Shown: positions 44,795-50,962 of the stretch, piece after piece
Numbering within the stretch: the stretch's first letter is position 1
Layout: every line of letters starts with the position of its first letter
Virus record (IMG/VR): IMGVR_UViG_3300047554_000329
Span: 28,925-92,924 of that record
Length of the DNA: 64,000 nt
Direction: 5' to 3' (one strand)
From: a virus
Translations under genes and position numbers: made by a program
The notes under the pieces: model-generated
Databases searched by the model: none
Told to the model about the DNA's origin: nothing
The model's input: only the letters and a program-made list of their open reading frames with translations

Positions 44795-44974
44795 ATGAAG
44801 AAATTTTTAAATGATATGCTTGGACAAGCTTGGACACTCCTTGGTATGTTTGTTGCCTGGCTTGTCCTTGAAGGGTCAGCAAAAGATGTAGTAGGATGGG
44901 CAATCGTAGGAACAACAGTCCTATGGGTAATTACCTATCCACTCAGAAATTCTGCAGAAAAGGAGGAAGAATAA
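44795..44974 (+). CDS. Small two-helix membrane protein, holin-like
   Basis: ATG 44795, with AAGGAGG at 44781-44787, gives 59 residues. Two hydrophobic helices (AWTLLGMFVAWLVLEG and VVGWAIVGTTVLWVITY) flank a short loop, and the C-terminus is charged (RNSAEKEEE). This is the layout of class II holins that time lysis. It is followed 1 nt later by a second membrane protein. A holin or antiholin role is inferred from topology and position. Confidence 0.6.
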   Translation: MKKFLNDMLGQAWTLLGMFVAWLVLEGSAKDVVGWAIVGTTVLWVITYPLRNSAEKEEE

Positions 44975-44975
44975 T

Positions 44976-45248
44976 ATGGAAGAAGAATATGGCGTAACAG
45001 GTGGCTGGGCTACCCTTAAGAACGTTCTTTGGAGAATCCTTGCTGTTTTTGCAGCATCAGGTCTAAGCGTACTTGGTGCAGGTGCTATTGTTGGAGTTGA
45101 GTTGCTATCAGCAGTGTTTATGGCAGGTATCATCGGTGTCGCTACAGTAGTAGAGCGACTAGCACGAGCATTCCTTGACGACGGTAAGCTAGACATGGAT
45201 GAAATCAATGCAGCGTTTGCCAAGGTAGACAAGAACGACGGAAATTAA
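44976..45248 (+). CDS. Holin-like membrane protein
   Basis: The 90-residue protein has two predicted membrane segments (LWRILAVFAASGLSVLGAGAI and ELLSAVFMAGIIGVATVV) and a soluble acidic C-terminal tail with an EF-hand-like acidic spacing (DDGKLDMDEINAAFAKVD). It is co-transcribed with the preceding small membrane protein. Together they resemble a holin and a partner. The acidic tail could bind divalent cations, but this is speculative. Followed by a terminator that also contains a promoter. Confidence 0.6.
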   Translation: MEEEYGVTGGWATLKNVLWRILAVFAASGLSVLGAGAIVGVELLSAVFMAGIIGVATVVERLARAFLDDGKLDMDEINAAFAKVDKNDGN

Positions 45249-45256
45249 TCTCCTAG

Positions 45257-45285
45257 TTGACAGCCCTCTCTAGATGATGTATAAT
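45257..45285 (+). promoter_or_regulatory. Consensus promoter TTGACA-17-TATAAT, nested in terminator
   Basis: TTGACA (45257-45262) and TATAAT (45280-45285) are exactly consensus with 17 nt spacing. The -10 lies in the loop of the hairpin 45264-45306. Confidence 0.8.
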
Positions 45286-45313
45286 GTATATACAACCTAG
45301 AGAGGGTTTTCTT
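45264..45313 (+). terminator. Intrinsic terminator whose loop holds a promoter
   Basis: CCCTCTCTAG (45264-45273) pairs with CTAGAGAGGG (45297-45306), followed by TTTTCTT. It should stop transcripts from the holin genes. The right arm also contains the ribosome binding site of the next gene. Confidence 0.7.
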
Positions 45314-45514
45314 ATGACTATTGAACGTAAAAAGTTTACGGATGAAGAGATTGACGAAGCAGTCATTTGGCTTCAAGTTGGCATAGACAAGGGATGGATT
45401 ACAGACGGATTCTGTATGACCCATGATGGCGATAACTTTATGACTGAAGAAGAAGAGCAAGAGTGGGAAGAAGGCGGAGACCCCTGCTGCCCTGTAGTGA
45501 AATGGCTGGTATAA
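45314..45514 (+). CDS. Small acidic protein
   Basis: I place the start at ATG 45314 (66 residues) because the promoter -10 box ends at 45285 and the AGAGAGG site precedes this ATG by 8 nt; the upstream ATG 45284 overlaps the box. The protein is very acidic in its C-terminal half (TEEEEQEWEEGGDPCC) and starts TIERKKFTDEEIDEAV. Two adjacent Cys lie near the end. I do not recognise it. Its transcription from a full-consensus promoter suggests early, strong expression; acidic proteins of this type often block host enzymes. Confidence 0.6.
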   Translation: MTIERKKFTDEEIDEAVIWLQVGIDKGWITDGFCMTHDGDNFMTEEEEQEWEEGGDPCCPVVKWLV

Positions 45515-45850
45515 ATGGACAACATCAGACCATGGGGCAACTATGAGGTTGTCAAGACTGATACTGGCTATCAAGTAAAGATTCTAAATGTATACGCTGG
45601 ACAGCGACTAAGCCTACAAACTCACGAGCATCGTGACGAGACTTGGTATGTTGTTTCTGGCAAGGGTACTGCAACAGTTCGTGGTGGAAAGCTACCATTG
45701 TTTCCAGGCGTTGTTGTACAAGTACCAAGAAAAGCAGAACATAGAATCACTGCTAATACTGATTTAAAAATTGTAGAAATCCAAGTAGGACCATATCTTG
45801 GAGAAGATGATATCGTTAGACTTGACGATGATTACGGTCGTATAGTATAA
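45515..45850 (+). CDS. Cupin-type phosphomannose isomerase-like protein
   Basis: The 111-residue cupin starts directly after the previous stop. RPWGNYEVV, then LSLQTHEHRDETWYVVSGKG and PGVVVQVPRKAEHRI match the C-terminal isomerase domain of mannose-6-phosphate isomerase type II/GDP-mannose pyrophosphorylase, including His/Glu metal ligands. It could interconvert fructose-6-phosphate and mannose-6-phosphate or another sugar phosphate. With the HAD phosphomannomutase-like and nucleotidyltransferase genes at 60-61 kb, it suggests sugar activation for glycan modification. Confidence 0.8.
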   Translation: MDNIRPWGNYEVVKTDTGYQVKILNVYAGQRLSLQTHEHRDETWYVVSGKGTATVRGGKLPLFPGVVVQVPRKAEHRITANTDLKIVEIQVGPYLGEDDIVRLDDDYGRIV

Positions 45851-45851
45851 T
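45822..45851 (+). promoter_or_regulatory. Promoter for the tRNA cluster (TTGACG-18-TATAAT)
   Basis: TTGACG (45822-45827) and TATAAT (45846-45851) lie inside the end of the cupin gene; the first tRNA starts at 45860. Confidence 0.6.
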
Positions 45852-45859
45852 AGATATAT

Positions 45860-45931
45860 TGACCATTAGCTCAACGGCAGAGCAGAGAGCTGTTAACTCT
45901 AAGGTTCCTGGTTCGAATCCAGGATGGTCAG
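45860..45931 (+). tRNA. tRNA-Asn (GTT)
   Basis: A full cloverleaf is visible: acceptor TGACCAT/ATGGTCA, D-arm AGCTCAACGGCAGAGC, anticodon loop CTGTTAA with GTT, T-arm with GGTTCGAATCC. No encoded CCA. Codons AAC/AAT are very frequent in this phage. Confidence 0.9.
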
Positions 45932-46096
45932 CGATGATAGATAATCACTATCACAACCGTTTCATTTCGGACAAATGAACGCTCTTACAGCGACACAGTA
46001 AGCGTGTAGGAATCTCTCGTTATCGGTTCGGAGTTGGTCACTCGTCTTAGGAAACGACCCACGAGGTGTGGACCTGATTAGTCTGACACCTCAACT
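45932..46096 (+). other. Structured spacer between tRNA-Asn and tRNA-Gly
   Basis: No open frame or tRNA is seen in these 165 nt. Several inverted repeats are present: TTCATTT/AAATGAA, CTTAC/GTAAG and GAGGTGT/ACACCTC (46063-46069 with 46086-46092). They may guide processing of the tRNA precursor or form an uncharacterised RNA. Confidence 0.4.
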
Positions 46097-46167
46097 GCGA
46101 ATATAGTTTAGTGGTAAAACTTCTGCCTTCCAAGCAGATTATGGGAGTTCGATTCTCCCTATTCGCT
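46097..46167 (+). tRNA. tRNA-Gly (TCC)
   Basis: Acceptor GCGAATA/TATTCGC, anticodon loop CTTCCAA with TCC, T-arm with GTTCGATTC. Discriminator T; no encoded CCA. Confidence 0.88.
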
Positions 46168-46245
46168 CTCCGTGTTATGAGGCTGTTCCGTATGGTTCAA
46201 CTATCGCACTCATACAGGCTGTCACAAAGTCAGCCCACGGTATTT
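46168..46245 (+). other. Structured spacer with tRNA-like folding
   Basis: CCGTG (46170-46174) can pair with CACGG (46236-46240), enclosing ATGAG/CTCAT and GGCTG/CAGCC stems. The result is a junction-like shape without T-loop consensus, so I do not call a tRNA. Confidence 0.35.
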
Positions 46246-46319
46246 GGCTTCATAGCTCAGTTGGTTAGAGCACCACCCTGTCACGGTGGGGGTCGTGGGT
46301 TCAAGTCCCATTGGAGTCG
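46246..46319 (+). tRNA. tRNA-Asp (GTC)
   Basis: Acceptor GGCTTCA/TGGAGTC (two G-U pairs), D-arm AGCTCAGTTGGTTAGAGC, anticodon loop CTGTCAC with GTC, T-arm GGTTCAAGTCC. No encoded CCA. Confidence 0.9.
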
Positions 46320-46416
46320 CTGGGCGATATCCTTCGGGATATTTACTGTCAGGCTCGTATCCTGATAGTGCTATTGATGCAGGTATGAAATAAGGCTCCT
46401 GTAGGTGATAGCAATT
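46320..46416 (+). other. Structured spacer between tRNA-Asp and tRNA-Thr
   Basis: Three hairpins are visible: ATATCC-TTCG-GGATAT, CTGTCAGG/CCTGATAG, and GCAGG/CCTGT nested in CTAT/ATAG. No coding frame is apparent. Confidence 0.4.
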
Positions 46417-46489
46417 GCCACCTTAGCTCATTCGGTAGAGCAACGCACTTGTAATGCGTAGGTGGTGGGTTCGAATCCCACAGGTGGCT
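46417..46489 (+). tRNA. tRNA-Thr (TGT)
   Basis: Acceptor GCCACCT/AGGTGGC, D-arm AGCTCATTCGGTAGAGC, anticodon stem ACGCA/TGCGT around CTTGTAA with TGT, T-arm GGTTCGAATCC. No encoded CCA. Confidence 0.92.
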
Positions 46490-46493
46490 CTAT

Positions 46494-46509
46494 TATACTA
46501 ATGTATAAT
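46494..46509 (+). promoter_or_regulatory. Candidate tandem -10 boxes (TATACT, TATAAT) for endolysin
   Basis: TATACT (46494-46499) and TATAAT (46504-46509) lie just after tRNA-Thr; AAGGAGG (46516-46522) then precedes the endolysin ATG. No clear -35 is visible. Confidence 0.4.
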
Positions 46510-46532
46510 AAAAATAAGGAGGTCATTTAATT

Positions 46533-47183
46533 ATGGCAAAAACACAATGGGCAATTGATGGCACATTTGGCAAGACCTTTAAGATTACTTCTCCATTTGG
46601 TTGGAGAGTAGACCCACTAGGTCGTGCTCCAAAGAAGCATCACAACGGCATGGACCTATGGGGTGCTGCAGAAGTGATTTACGTAGAGGCTTTCCACGAT
46701 GGAAAGGTTCTATTTGCTGGACCATCAAAGCGTAGAAAAGAAGATGGTAGCGTAGGTGGCTTTGGTTACCACGTTATTGTGCAACACAAGATTAACGGCA
46801 AGTTTTACACTTCCTGTTACGCTCACCTTAGAGAAGGCTCTCTAAAGGTTAAGGCTGGACAGAAGGTTACTGCTGGAACTGTTCTTGGTGTTATGGGAAC
46901 TACTGGTGACTCAACTGGTAAGCACCTACACTGGGAAATTTGGCAGGGTAAGACCCACGGTTGGTCTGCTGATGGCAAGGGTTTCGTAGACCCATTTGAG
47001 TTTGTAAAGGCTCTTATTCTTAAGGAACGTGCTGAAGCAGCAGGTAAGGACGCAACTCCTGACGATGCTCCAGTGGCAAAGGCTCCTGTACATGGCACTG
47101 CTCCAAAGGCAAAGCCAGCTGCAAAGCCTGTAGCACCAGTTGCTAAGAAGCCAGCACCAAAGACAGCACCGAAGGCACAGTAA
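46533..47183 (+). CDS. Endolysin, M23 metallopeptidase
   Basis: The 216-residue protein contains a LytM/M23 domain that cleaves peptide bonds in peptidoglycan. Zinc ligands appear in KKHHNGMDLW (His and Asp, near residue 35) and GKHLHWEIW (HxH, near 130), with the strand CYAHLREGSLKVKAGQKV between. There is no signal peptide, so export through a holin is expected. The C-terminal 45 residues are Lys/Ala/Pro repeats, like histone H1 tails, which may bind the acidic wall. Its start has an AAGGAGG site. Confidence 0.88.
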   Translation: MAKTQWAIDGTFGKTFKITSPFGWRVDPLGRAPKKHHNGMDLWGAAEVIYVEAFHDGKVLFAGPSKRRKEDGSVGGFGYHVIVQHKINGKFYTSCYAHLREGSLKVKAGQKVTAGTVLGVMGTTGDSTGKHLHWEIWQGKTHGWSADGKGFVDPFEFVKALILKERAEAAGKDATPDDAPVAKAPVHGTAPKAKPAAKPVAPVAKKPAPKTAPKAQ

Positions 47184-47359
47184 TGCCAAGCTACAATTAC
47201 AAATGTCCACAATGTGAGGCGGTACTTACTGTAGTTCGTTCTATGATGGAATCTGACCCTGGATATACTTGTGATGCTTGCAATATTGCAATGAATCGTG
47301 TATACTCAGTAGGAGCAATAACATTTAATGGTAGCGGATTTTACAGTAAGGATAAGTAA
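47183..47359 (+). CDS. FmdB-like zinc-ribbon protein
   Basis: This 58-residue protein begins MPSYNYKCPQCEAVLTV and continues with DPGYTCDACN, two CxxC knuckles in the order typical of FmdB-family zinc ribbons. It overlaps the endolysin stop by 1 nt. Such proteins occur near lysis and packaging genes in actinophages; their function is unknown and may be regulatory or nucleic-acid binding. Confidence 0.75.
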   Translation: MPSYNYKCPQCEAVLTVVRSMMESDPGYTCDACNIAMNRVYSVGAITFNGSGFYSKDK

Positions 47360-47578
47360 TTGGTAGATGTTAAAGAGTGGTCGCTCACAGGACTAGACCG
47401 CTGTGATTCTTGCGGAGCACAAGCTTATGTTCATGTCAAGGGTATCTCAGGGGAACTAATGTTCTGTGGGCATCACTTTAACAAAGCAAACGGAGAAAAA
47501 CTACAAGCATTTGCATTTGAGATTATCGATGAACGTGACCGTTTAATCGAAAATAAATCTCAAGGTGACGATTACTAG
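47360..47578 (+). CDS. DUF7455-like zinc protein
   Basis: The 72-residue protein starts at TTG 47360, directly abutting the previous stop. WSLTGLDRCDSCGAQAYVHV near residue 7 and GELMFCGHHFNKA near 31 are the signature of a zinc protein family that is nearly confined to actinobacteria. This supports the host assignment. Function unknown; the Cys/His set suggests a structural zinc. Confidence 0.75.
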   Translation: MVDVKEWSLTGLDRCDSCGAQAYVHVKGISGELMFCGHHFNKANGEKLQAFAFEIIDERDRLIENKSQGDDY

Positions 47579-47602
47579 TAGTATAATTATATTAGGTGAC
47601 AA

Positions 47603-48025
47603 ATGGAATACTTTCTTGGCTCGTTGATTACTTTACTAATCATGTCTTACTTTGGTAAGCAAACTGCCAAAAGCATTTCAAAGCCTATAAAACAATTACA
47701 GTACTCGCAAGCTTACATCGATAATCTTCTATCAGAAAAGATTGTTGAAGAATTCTTGCCAGAGCCAATTCAAGTAAAAACTCAAGCCACAGAACACTTC
47801 AGGAAAGATGAAGTGAGAGTAATTATTATTGAGAATGAGGCTTACTGGATTGTTGACCAAACTCTCTACATGGCTACTATAGTTGACGGAACTGTTGACA
47901 ATGACACAACAAAAAAGGTTGACACAATGACCATGGATGATGTACAATTAGAAAAGACCCAATTTATCGTCCAGAAACTAACGGAAGGAAAAGGAAATGA
48001 TAGTGGCTATCCACGGAAGTCGTAG
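47603..48025 (+). CDS. Membrane-anchored hypothetical protein
   Basis: The 140-residue protein has an N-terminal membrane helix (YFLGSLITLLIMSYFG) followed by a charged helix and a cytoplasmic beta-rich domain (RVIIIENEAYWIVDQTLYMA). TATAAT at 47582-47587 and AGGTGA at 47594-47599 precede it. It overlaps the next gene by 29 nt. I do not recognise it. Confidence 0.6.
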   Translation: MEYFLGSLITLLIMSYFGKQTAKSISKPIKQLQYSQAYIDNLLSEKIVEEFLPEPIQVKTQATEHFRKDEVRVIIIENEAYWIVDQTLYMATIVDGTVDNDTTKKVDTMTMDDVQLEKTQFIVQKLTEGKGNDSGYPRKS

Positions 48026-48347
48026 CTTTACTGACTACAACATTTTCTTAAGAGCAATGCATACAGCATTGACACAACTCCCAGAAGACGACAAGATGAT
48101 TACAATTATGTCTGCTGGTCCTGCCCAGATTAATTCATTTGGTCAGGAGTTCTCAAATATTACAGAGCGTAGTCTAAAAGCTCGTGGTATTAAAATTAAG
48201 ATTGTTAAGATTCCACCTAGTTGGATTAAAGAAAATATGCATGATATTGATTACTTTGCATACTTTAGCAAACCCAAAGAAGCCTTGCCAGACTTGGTAG
48301 ACTTGGCGGATGCTAAAGACATTGAAGTTGGAGTCTACCGATTCTAA
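47997..48347 (+). CDS. SLOG/DUF2493-like Rossmann protein
   Basis: The 116-residue protein begins MIVAIHGSRSFTDYNIF, the nucleotide-binding start typical of YpsA/SLOG-type (DUF2493) proteins, and continues with TIMSAGPAQINSFGQEF and IKIKIVKIP. Such proteins bind nucleotide-derived ligands and sometimes act in signalling or defence. Here it is a stand-alone domain with no effector attached. Family assignment is moderate. Confidence 0.62.
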   Translation: MIVAIHGSRSFTDYNIFLRAMHTALTQLPEDDKMITIMSAGPAQINSFGQEFSNITERSLKARGIKIKIVKIPPSWIKENMHDIDYFAYFSKPKEALPDLVDLADAKDIEVGVYRF

Positions 48348-48373
48348 TGGTTAATAAGAGATAAGGAGTGATT

Positions 48374-48601
48374 ATGATTATCAAATCACTTAATGAGATG
48401 GAAGCTATCGTAGAAGATAACGATGCTCTATCGTGGAATGGCTGGACAGTAATCGAAAGCGATTCTAAAACAGATGGATACATCAATAAGCTTGGTGCGT
48501 TTGTCAATGGCAATTGGATTGTGCAGAAGCGTTATGAGCCAGGAGCCAGCGGTTGGGACATCCCAAAACGATTGGTGGTAAAGAATGGCTCACAAGGATG
48601 A
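48374..48601 (+). CDS. Small hypothetical protein
   Basis: ATG 48374 follows AAGGAG by 5 nt (75 residues). It contains four Trp and a segment NGNWIVQKRYEPGASGWDI; the fold looks alpha/beta. It overlaps the WhiB-like gene by 17 nt and could be coupled to it. Function unknown. Confidence 0.6.
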   Translation: MIIKSLNEMEAIVEDNDALSWNGWTVIESDSKTDGYINKLGAFVNGNWIVQKRYEPGASGWDIPKRLVVKNGSQG

Positions 48602-48875
48602 ATGGAAAGAAGAAGCCTTTTGTCTGGACTTCGACACCAATCTCTTCTTTGACAAGTACGAGGAAGACCTTGAACTAAGACCAGCAATTGACGAGATGTG
48701 CTCCATGTGTCCAGTAGCTAAGATGTGTTTCGCTGTTGGTATCTCTAACAAAGAATATGGTGTCTGGGGCGGTGTCTATCTAGATGCTGGTAAAATATCC
48801 AGAGAGTTTAATAGACATAAGTCAAAGGCTGACTGGGCTAACACCTGGCAAAATCTAACTATCGAACAGGAATAA
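48585..48875 (+). CDS. WhiB-family Fe-S regulator
   Basis: The 96-residue protein shows the WhiB hallmark: Cys13 (EAFCLD), then CSMCPVAKMC at residues 39-48, four Cys for a [4Fe-4S] cluster, and the GVWGGVYLD turn near 60 followed by a basic tail. WhiB proteins bind the housekeeping sigma factor and DNA, and are restricted to actinobacteria and their phages. A phage copy may redirect host transcription or block division, as TM4 WhiB does. The basic C-terminus (REFNRHKSKADW) is the expected DNA contact. Confidence 0.88.
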   Translation: MAHKDEWKEEAFCLDFDTNLFFDKYEEDLELRPAIDEMCSMCPVAKMCFAVGISNKEYGVWGGVYLDAGKISREFNRHKSKADWANTWQNLTIEQE

Positions 48876-48878
48876 ATT

Positions 48879-49121
48879 ATGTATACATTGGAAATGAAGC
48901 GAGCGTTTCACTCAATCACTCCGCCACCAAACTTTGAGGTTCAGCTTTTTGAACACAATGTTGAGGGTATGTTCTTCATTGAGATTGTGGCAGATGAAAA
49001 GAAATTCATTAGACTACTTGACGAAGAAAAGCGTGGTGCTGTAGAGTACATGATACGAGTCAAAGATGCTTTGGAACGTAATGGAGCCATTGTTCAGATA
49101 ACTAGAAGGGCAGTAGAATGA
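48879..49121 (+). CDS. Small hypothetical protein
   Basis: The 80-residue alpha/beta protein (FEVQLFEHNVEGMFFIEIVA then a charged helix) has no recognisable motif. It starts 3 nt after the WhiB stop and overlaps the next start by 4 nt, so it belongs to the WhiB operon. Confidence 0.6.
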   Translation: MYTLEMKRAFHSITPPPNFEVQLFEHNVEGMFFIEIVADEKKFIRLLDEEKRGAVEYMIRVKDALERNGAIVQITRRAVE

Positions 49122-49555
49122 TTGATGTTATTGTTACTAGTATTGTCTATGCATTGCTAACTTTGTTCATAGCCTATCTTGGTTTTAAGAATGTTGTTCT
49201 ACGACGCAAAGTAAACGATGCTATTGCAGACCAGCTACAGGTAACTATTAACCTTAATATCGTTAGGTCTGAGTTAGGAAAAGCCTTACAAGAGATTGAG
49301 AACATGAAGCTAGAAAAGTCTGATGACTTTGTTAAGTTTCTTTCTGATTCTCGTGACTGGGCATTTACTTACATTGAAGATGCTCAGGATAAAATATCTG
49401 AGTTTGATAAGCAGATTCAGGAAATCGCAGAGTGGAACAGGACCTATGGTTCTGTAGTTGGAGATACTCCACACAGCTCTAAGATTGAAGAAATAAATTT
49501 GGCATACGACAAGATTAGAAGTCTTTTGCCAGAAAATAAAACGCCTAACAACTAG
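49118..49555 (+). CDS. Membrane-anchored coiled-coil protein
   Basis: A single N-terminal membrane helix (VTSIVYALLTLFIAYLGF) is followed by a long charged coiled coil (residues 30-145). The topology resembles membrane-tethered accessory lysis proteins, but actinobacterial hosts lack the outer membrane that spanins fuse, so I leave the function open. It overlaps its upstream neighbour by 4 nt. Confidence 0.6.
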   Translation: MIDVIVTSIVYALLTLFIAYLGFKNVVLRRKVNDAIADQLQVTINLNIVRSELGKALQEIENMKLEKSDDFVKFLSDSRDWAFTYIEDAQDKISEFDKQIQEIAEWNRTYGSVVGDTPHSSKIEEINLAYDKIRSLLPENKTPNN

Positions 49556-49575
49556 GCATAAACAAGGAGAATAAA

Positions 49576-49884
49576 ATGAATAAGGCAATGATTGAATCAT
49601 ACCTTCGTAACCTGCTGGGTGTAGTCCTTGCACTGGTTACAACCACAATGGCAAACAAGGGTCTCGCTTCACCACTTGACTTCAGTGTAGGCGACTGGCT
49701 AACTGTTGCTAACGGTCTATGGGCTGCTGCAGTTCCAACGCTTCTTCGTTGGGTAAACGCAAAGGACCCAGCCTTTGGTAGAATTGCAGAGGTTGCTGCT
49801 GCAGAGGTAAGCAAGAAAATTGCTACTGCTGCCAAGGAAGCTCCTGCAAAGGCTCCTGCAAAGAAAGCTGCTCCAAAGAAGTAG
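49576..49884 (+). CDS. Holin-like protein with Lys/Ala-rich tail
   Basis: The 102-residue protein has two candidate membrane segments (LLGVVLALVTTTMANKGLA and WLTVANGLWAAAVPTLL) and a C-terminal repeat of Ala-Pro-Lys residues, very like the tail of the endolysin. AAGGAG precedes the ATG. A holin role is plausible; the shared basic tail suggests both proteins meet at the wall or membrane. It ends at a bidirectional terminator. Confidence 0.55.
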   Translation: MNKAMIESYLRNLLGVVLALVTTTMANKGLASPLDFSVGDWLTVANGLWAAAVPTLLRWVNAKDPAFGRIAEVAAAEVSKKIATAAKEAPAKAPAKKAAPKK

Positions 49885-49900
49885 CATAAATAAAAAGATA

Positions 49901-49929
49901 GCCAGGGTGTTTGCCCTGGCTTTTCTTTT
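49901..49929. terminator. Bidirectional terminator between convergent operons
   Basis: GCCAGGG/CCCTGGC stem with a T-run on the + side and an A-run (TAAAAAGATA) upstream, which is a T-run on the other strand. It separates the lysis region from the minus-strand glycosyltransferase operon. Confidence 0.88.
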
Positions 49930-50962
49930 ATTCAATTATAGATAAGTATTTATCTTTTAATACATCTGGTGAGAATGTGCTGTATCCTACATCAAATGCT
50001 TTTGCCTTTTGTTCTGCAATGTTTGTATGCTCCATATACATATCAACTAGTTTAGCCAATTCTGCTGGGTCTGTTTCATAAAGCTCTACAGGACCTTTAA
50101 ACTCTACTCTACCAGCATATTCAGCCCTTACAAGCCATTCTTTTGGAAGGATGTGATTGTTTGGGGATATATCTGTCATAATGACTGGCAGTCCACTCAA
50201 CAACGCTTCGTTCATTGGTAGGCATAGTCCACCATATTTTCTAGGTAGAACCATGAGGTCAAAGCCAGAATAAAGTTCTGCCCTGTTGTCTGGATTACTG
50301 TTGTCAATAGTTAGTCTTGGGTCGTCACAGTCTGGCTCATAGTCACCCTGAACCTTAACGACAAGCTCGTAGTCTGCTTTAGAATACTTAAGCATCTCTA
50401 CAACAATGTCTGTTCCATTTCTATCGCTATTGGCTCTCTTGCCAGCAATGTGAAGAATCCTTTTGTGCTTTTTTGCTAGGTTAACTTCTTTGGCTTCTGA
50501 AAAAATTTCTGGTGTGGTTGGCGGTGGTAAGTAGACAAGGTTTGTAGCATGACCATAAGCCTTCTCCATAATGTCTATATTCCATACGCTAGGAGCAACC
50601 AATACGCTAGGAAGCCTCATTCCATCTACAACAAAATACTCAAAGAACTCATAGTTGTATTGTAGGATAGTTTTAATTCCACGTCTATGTGCTAAAGCAG
50701 ACAGTCTTTTATTGTAAAAAATTTCACAACTGATTAGCACGTCAATTCCACTAAGAAAATCATTTACCTCCATGTTAGAAATAAAACCAGCCTGAGTTGT
50801 CTTGACATCATACCCATCATACCATTCTGGATACTGCTTGTTGCCATTAAAGTGAGAAGAGTCAATTAGCAAAATTTTGTCTGGCTGCAACATATCCACC
50901 AATTCTTTTGTTTGGTTGCCAAGTCCAGTTTTGTCTGCTCTTGCGATAATACCTAGTCTCAT
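49928..50962 (-). CDS. Glycosyltransferase, GT4-like
   Basis: The 344-residue protein has the two-domain GT-B layout: N-terminal MRLGIIARADKTGLGNQTKE, interdomain PSVLVAPSVWNIDIMEKAYG, and a C-terminal nucleotide-sugar site with ILHIAGKRANSDRNGTD, FDLMVLPRKYGGLCLPMNEA and LLSGLPVIMTDI. The E in NEALLSG and the GLCLPMNEA pattern are typical of GT4 retaining enzymes. Last gene of the minus-strand operon. Its donor sugar is unknown. Confidence 0.82.
   Translation of the reverse strand: MRLGIIARADKTGLGNQTKELVDMLQPDKILLIDSSHFNGNKQYPEWYDGYDVKTTQAGFISNMEVNDFLSGIDVLISCEIFYNKRLSALAHRRGIKTILQYNYEFFEYFVVDGMRLPSVLVAPSVWNIDIMEKAYGHATNLVYLPPPTTPEIFSEAKEVNLAKKHKRILHIAGKRANSDRNGTDIVVEMLKYSKADYELVVKVQGDYEPDCDDPRLTIDNSNPDNRAELYSGFDLMVLPRKYGGLCLPMNEALLSGLPVIMTDISPNNHILPKEWLVRAEYAGRVEFKGPVELYETDPAELAKLVDMYMEHTNIAEQKAKAFDVGYSTFSPDVLKDKYLSIIE

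Noticed and set aside
44244-44915. 223-residue minus-strand frame opposite the PA14 gene
   Set aside because: Its low-complexity Ala/Ser/Gly sequence is the complement of the Ala/Pro/Glu-rich region; no start signal.
46168-46245. Additional tRNA gene in the second spacer
   Set aside because: The outer stem and two inner stems exist, but no T-loop consensus, D-loop GG or anticodon arm fits.
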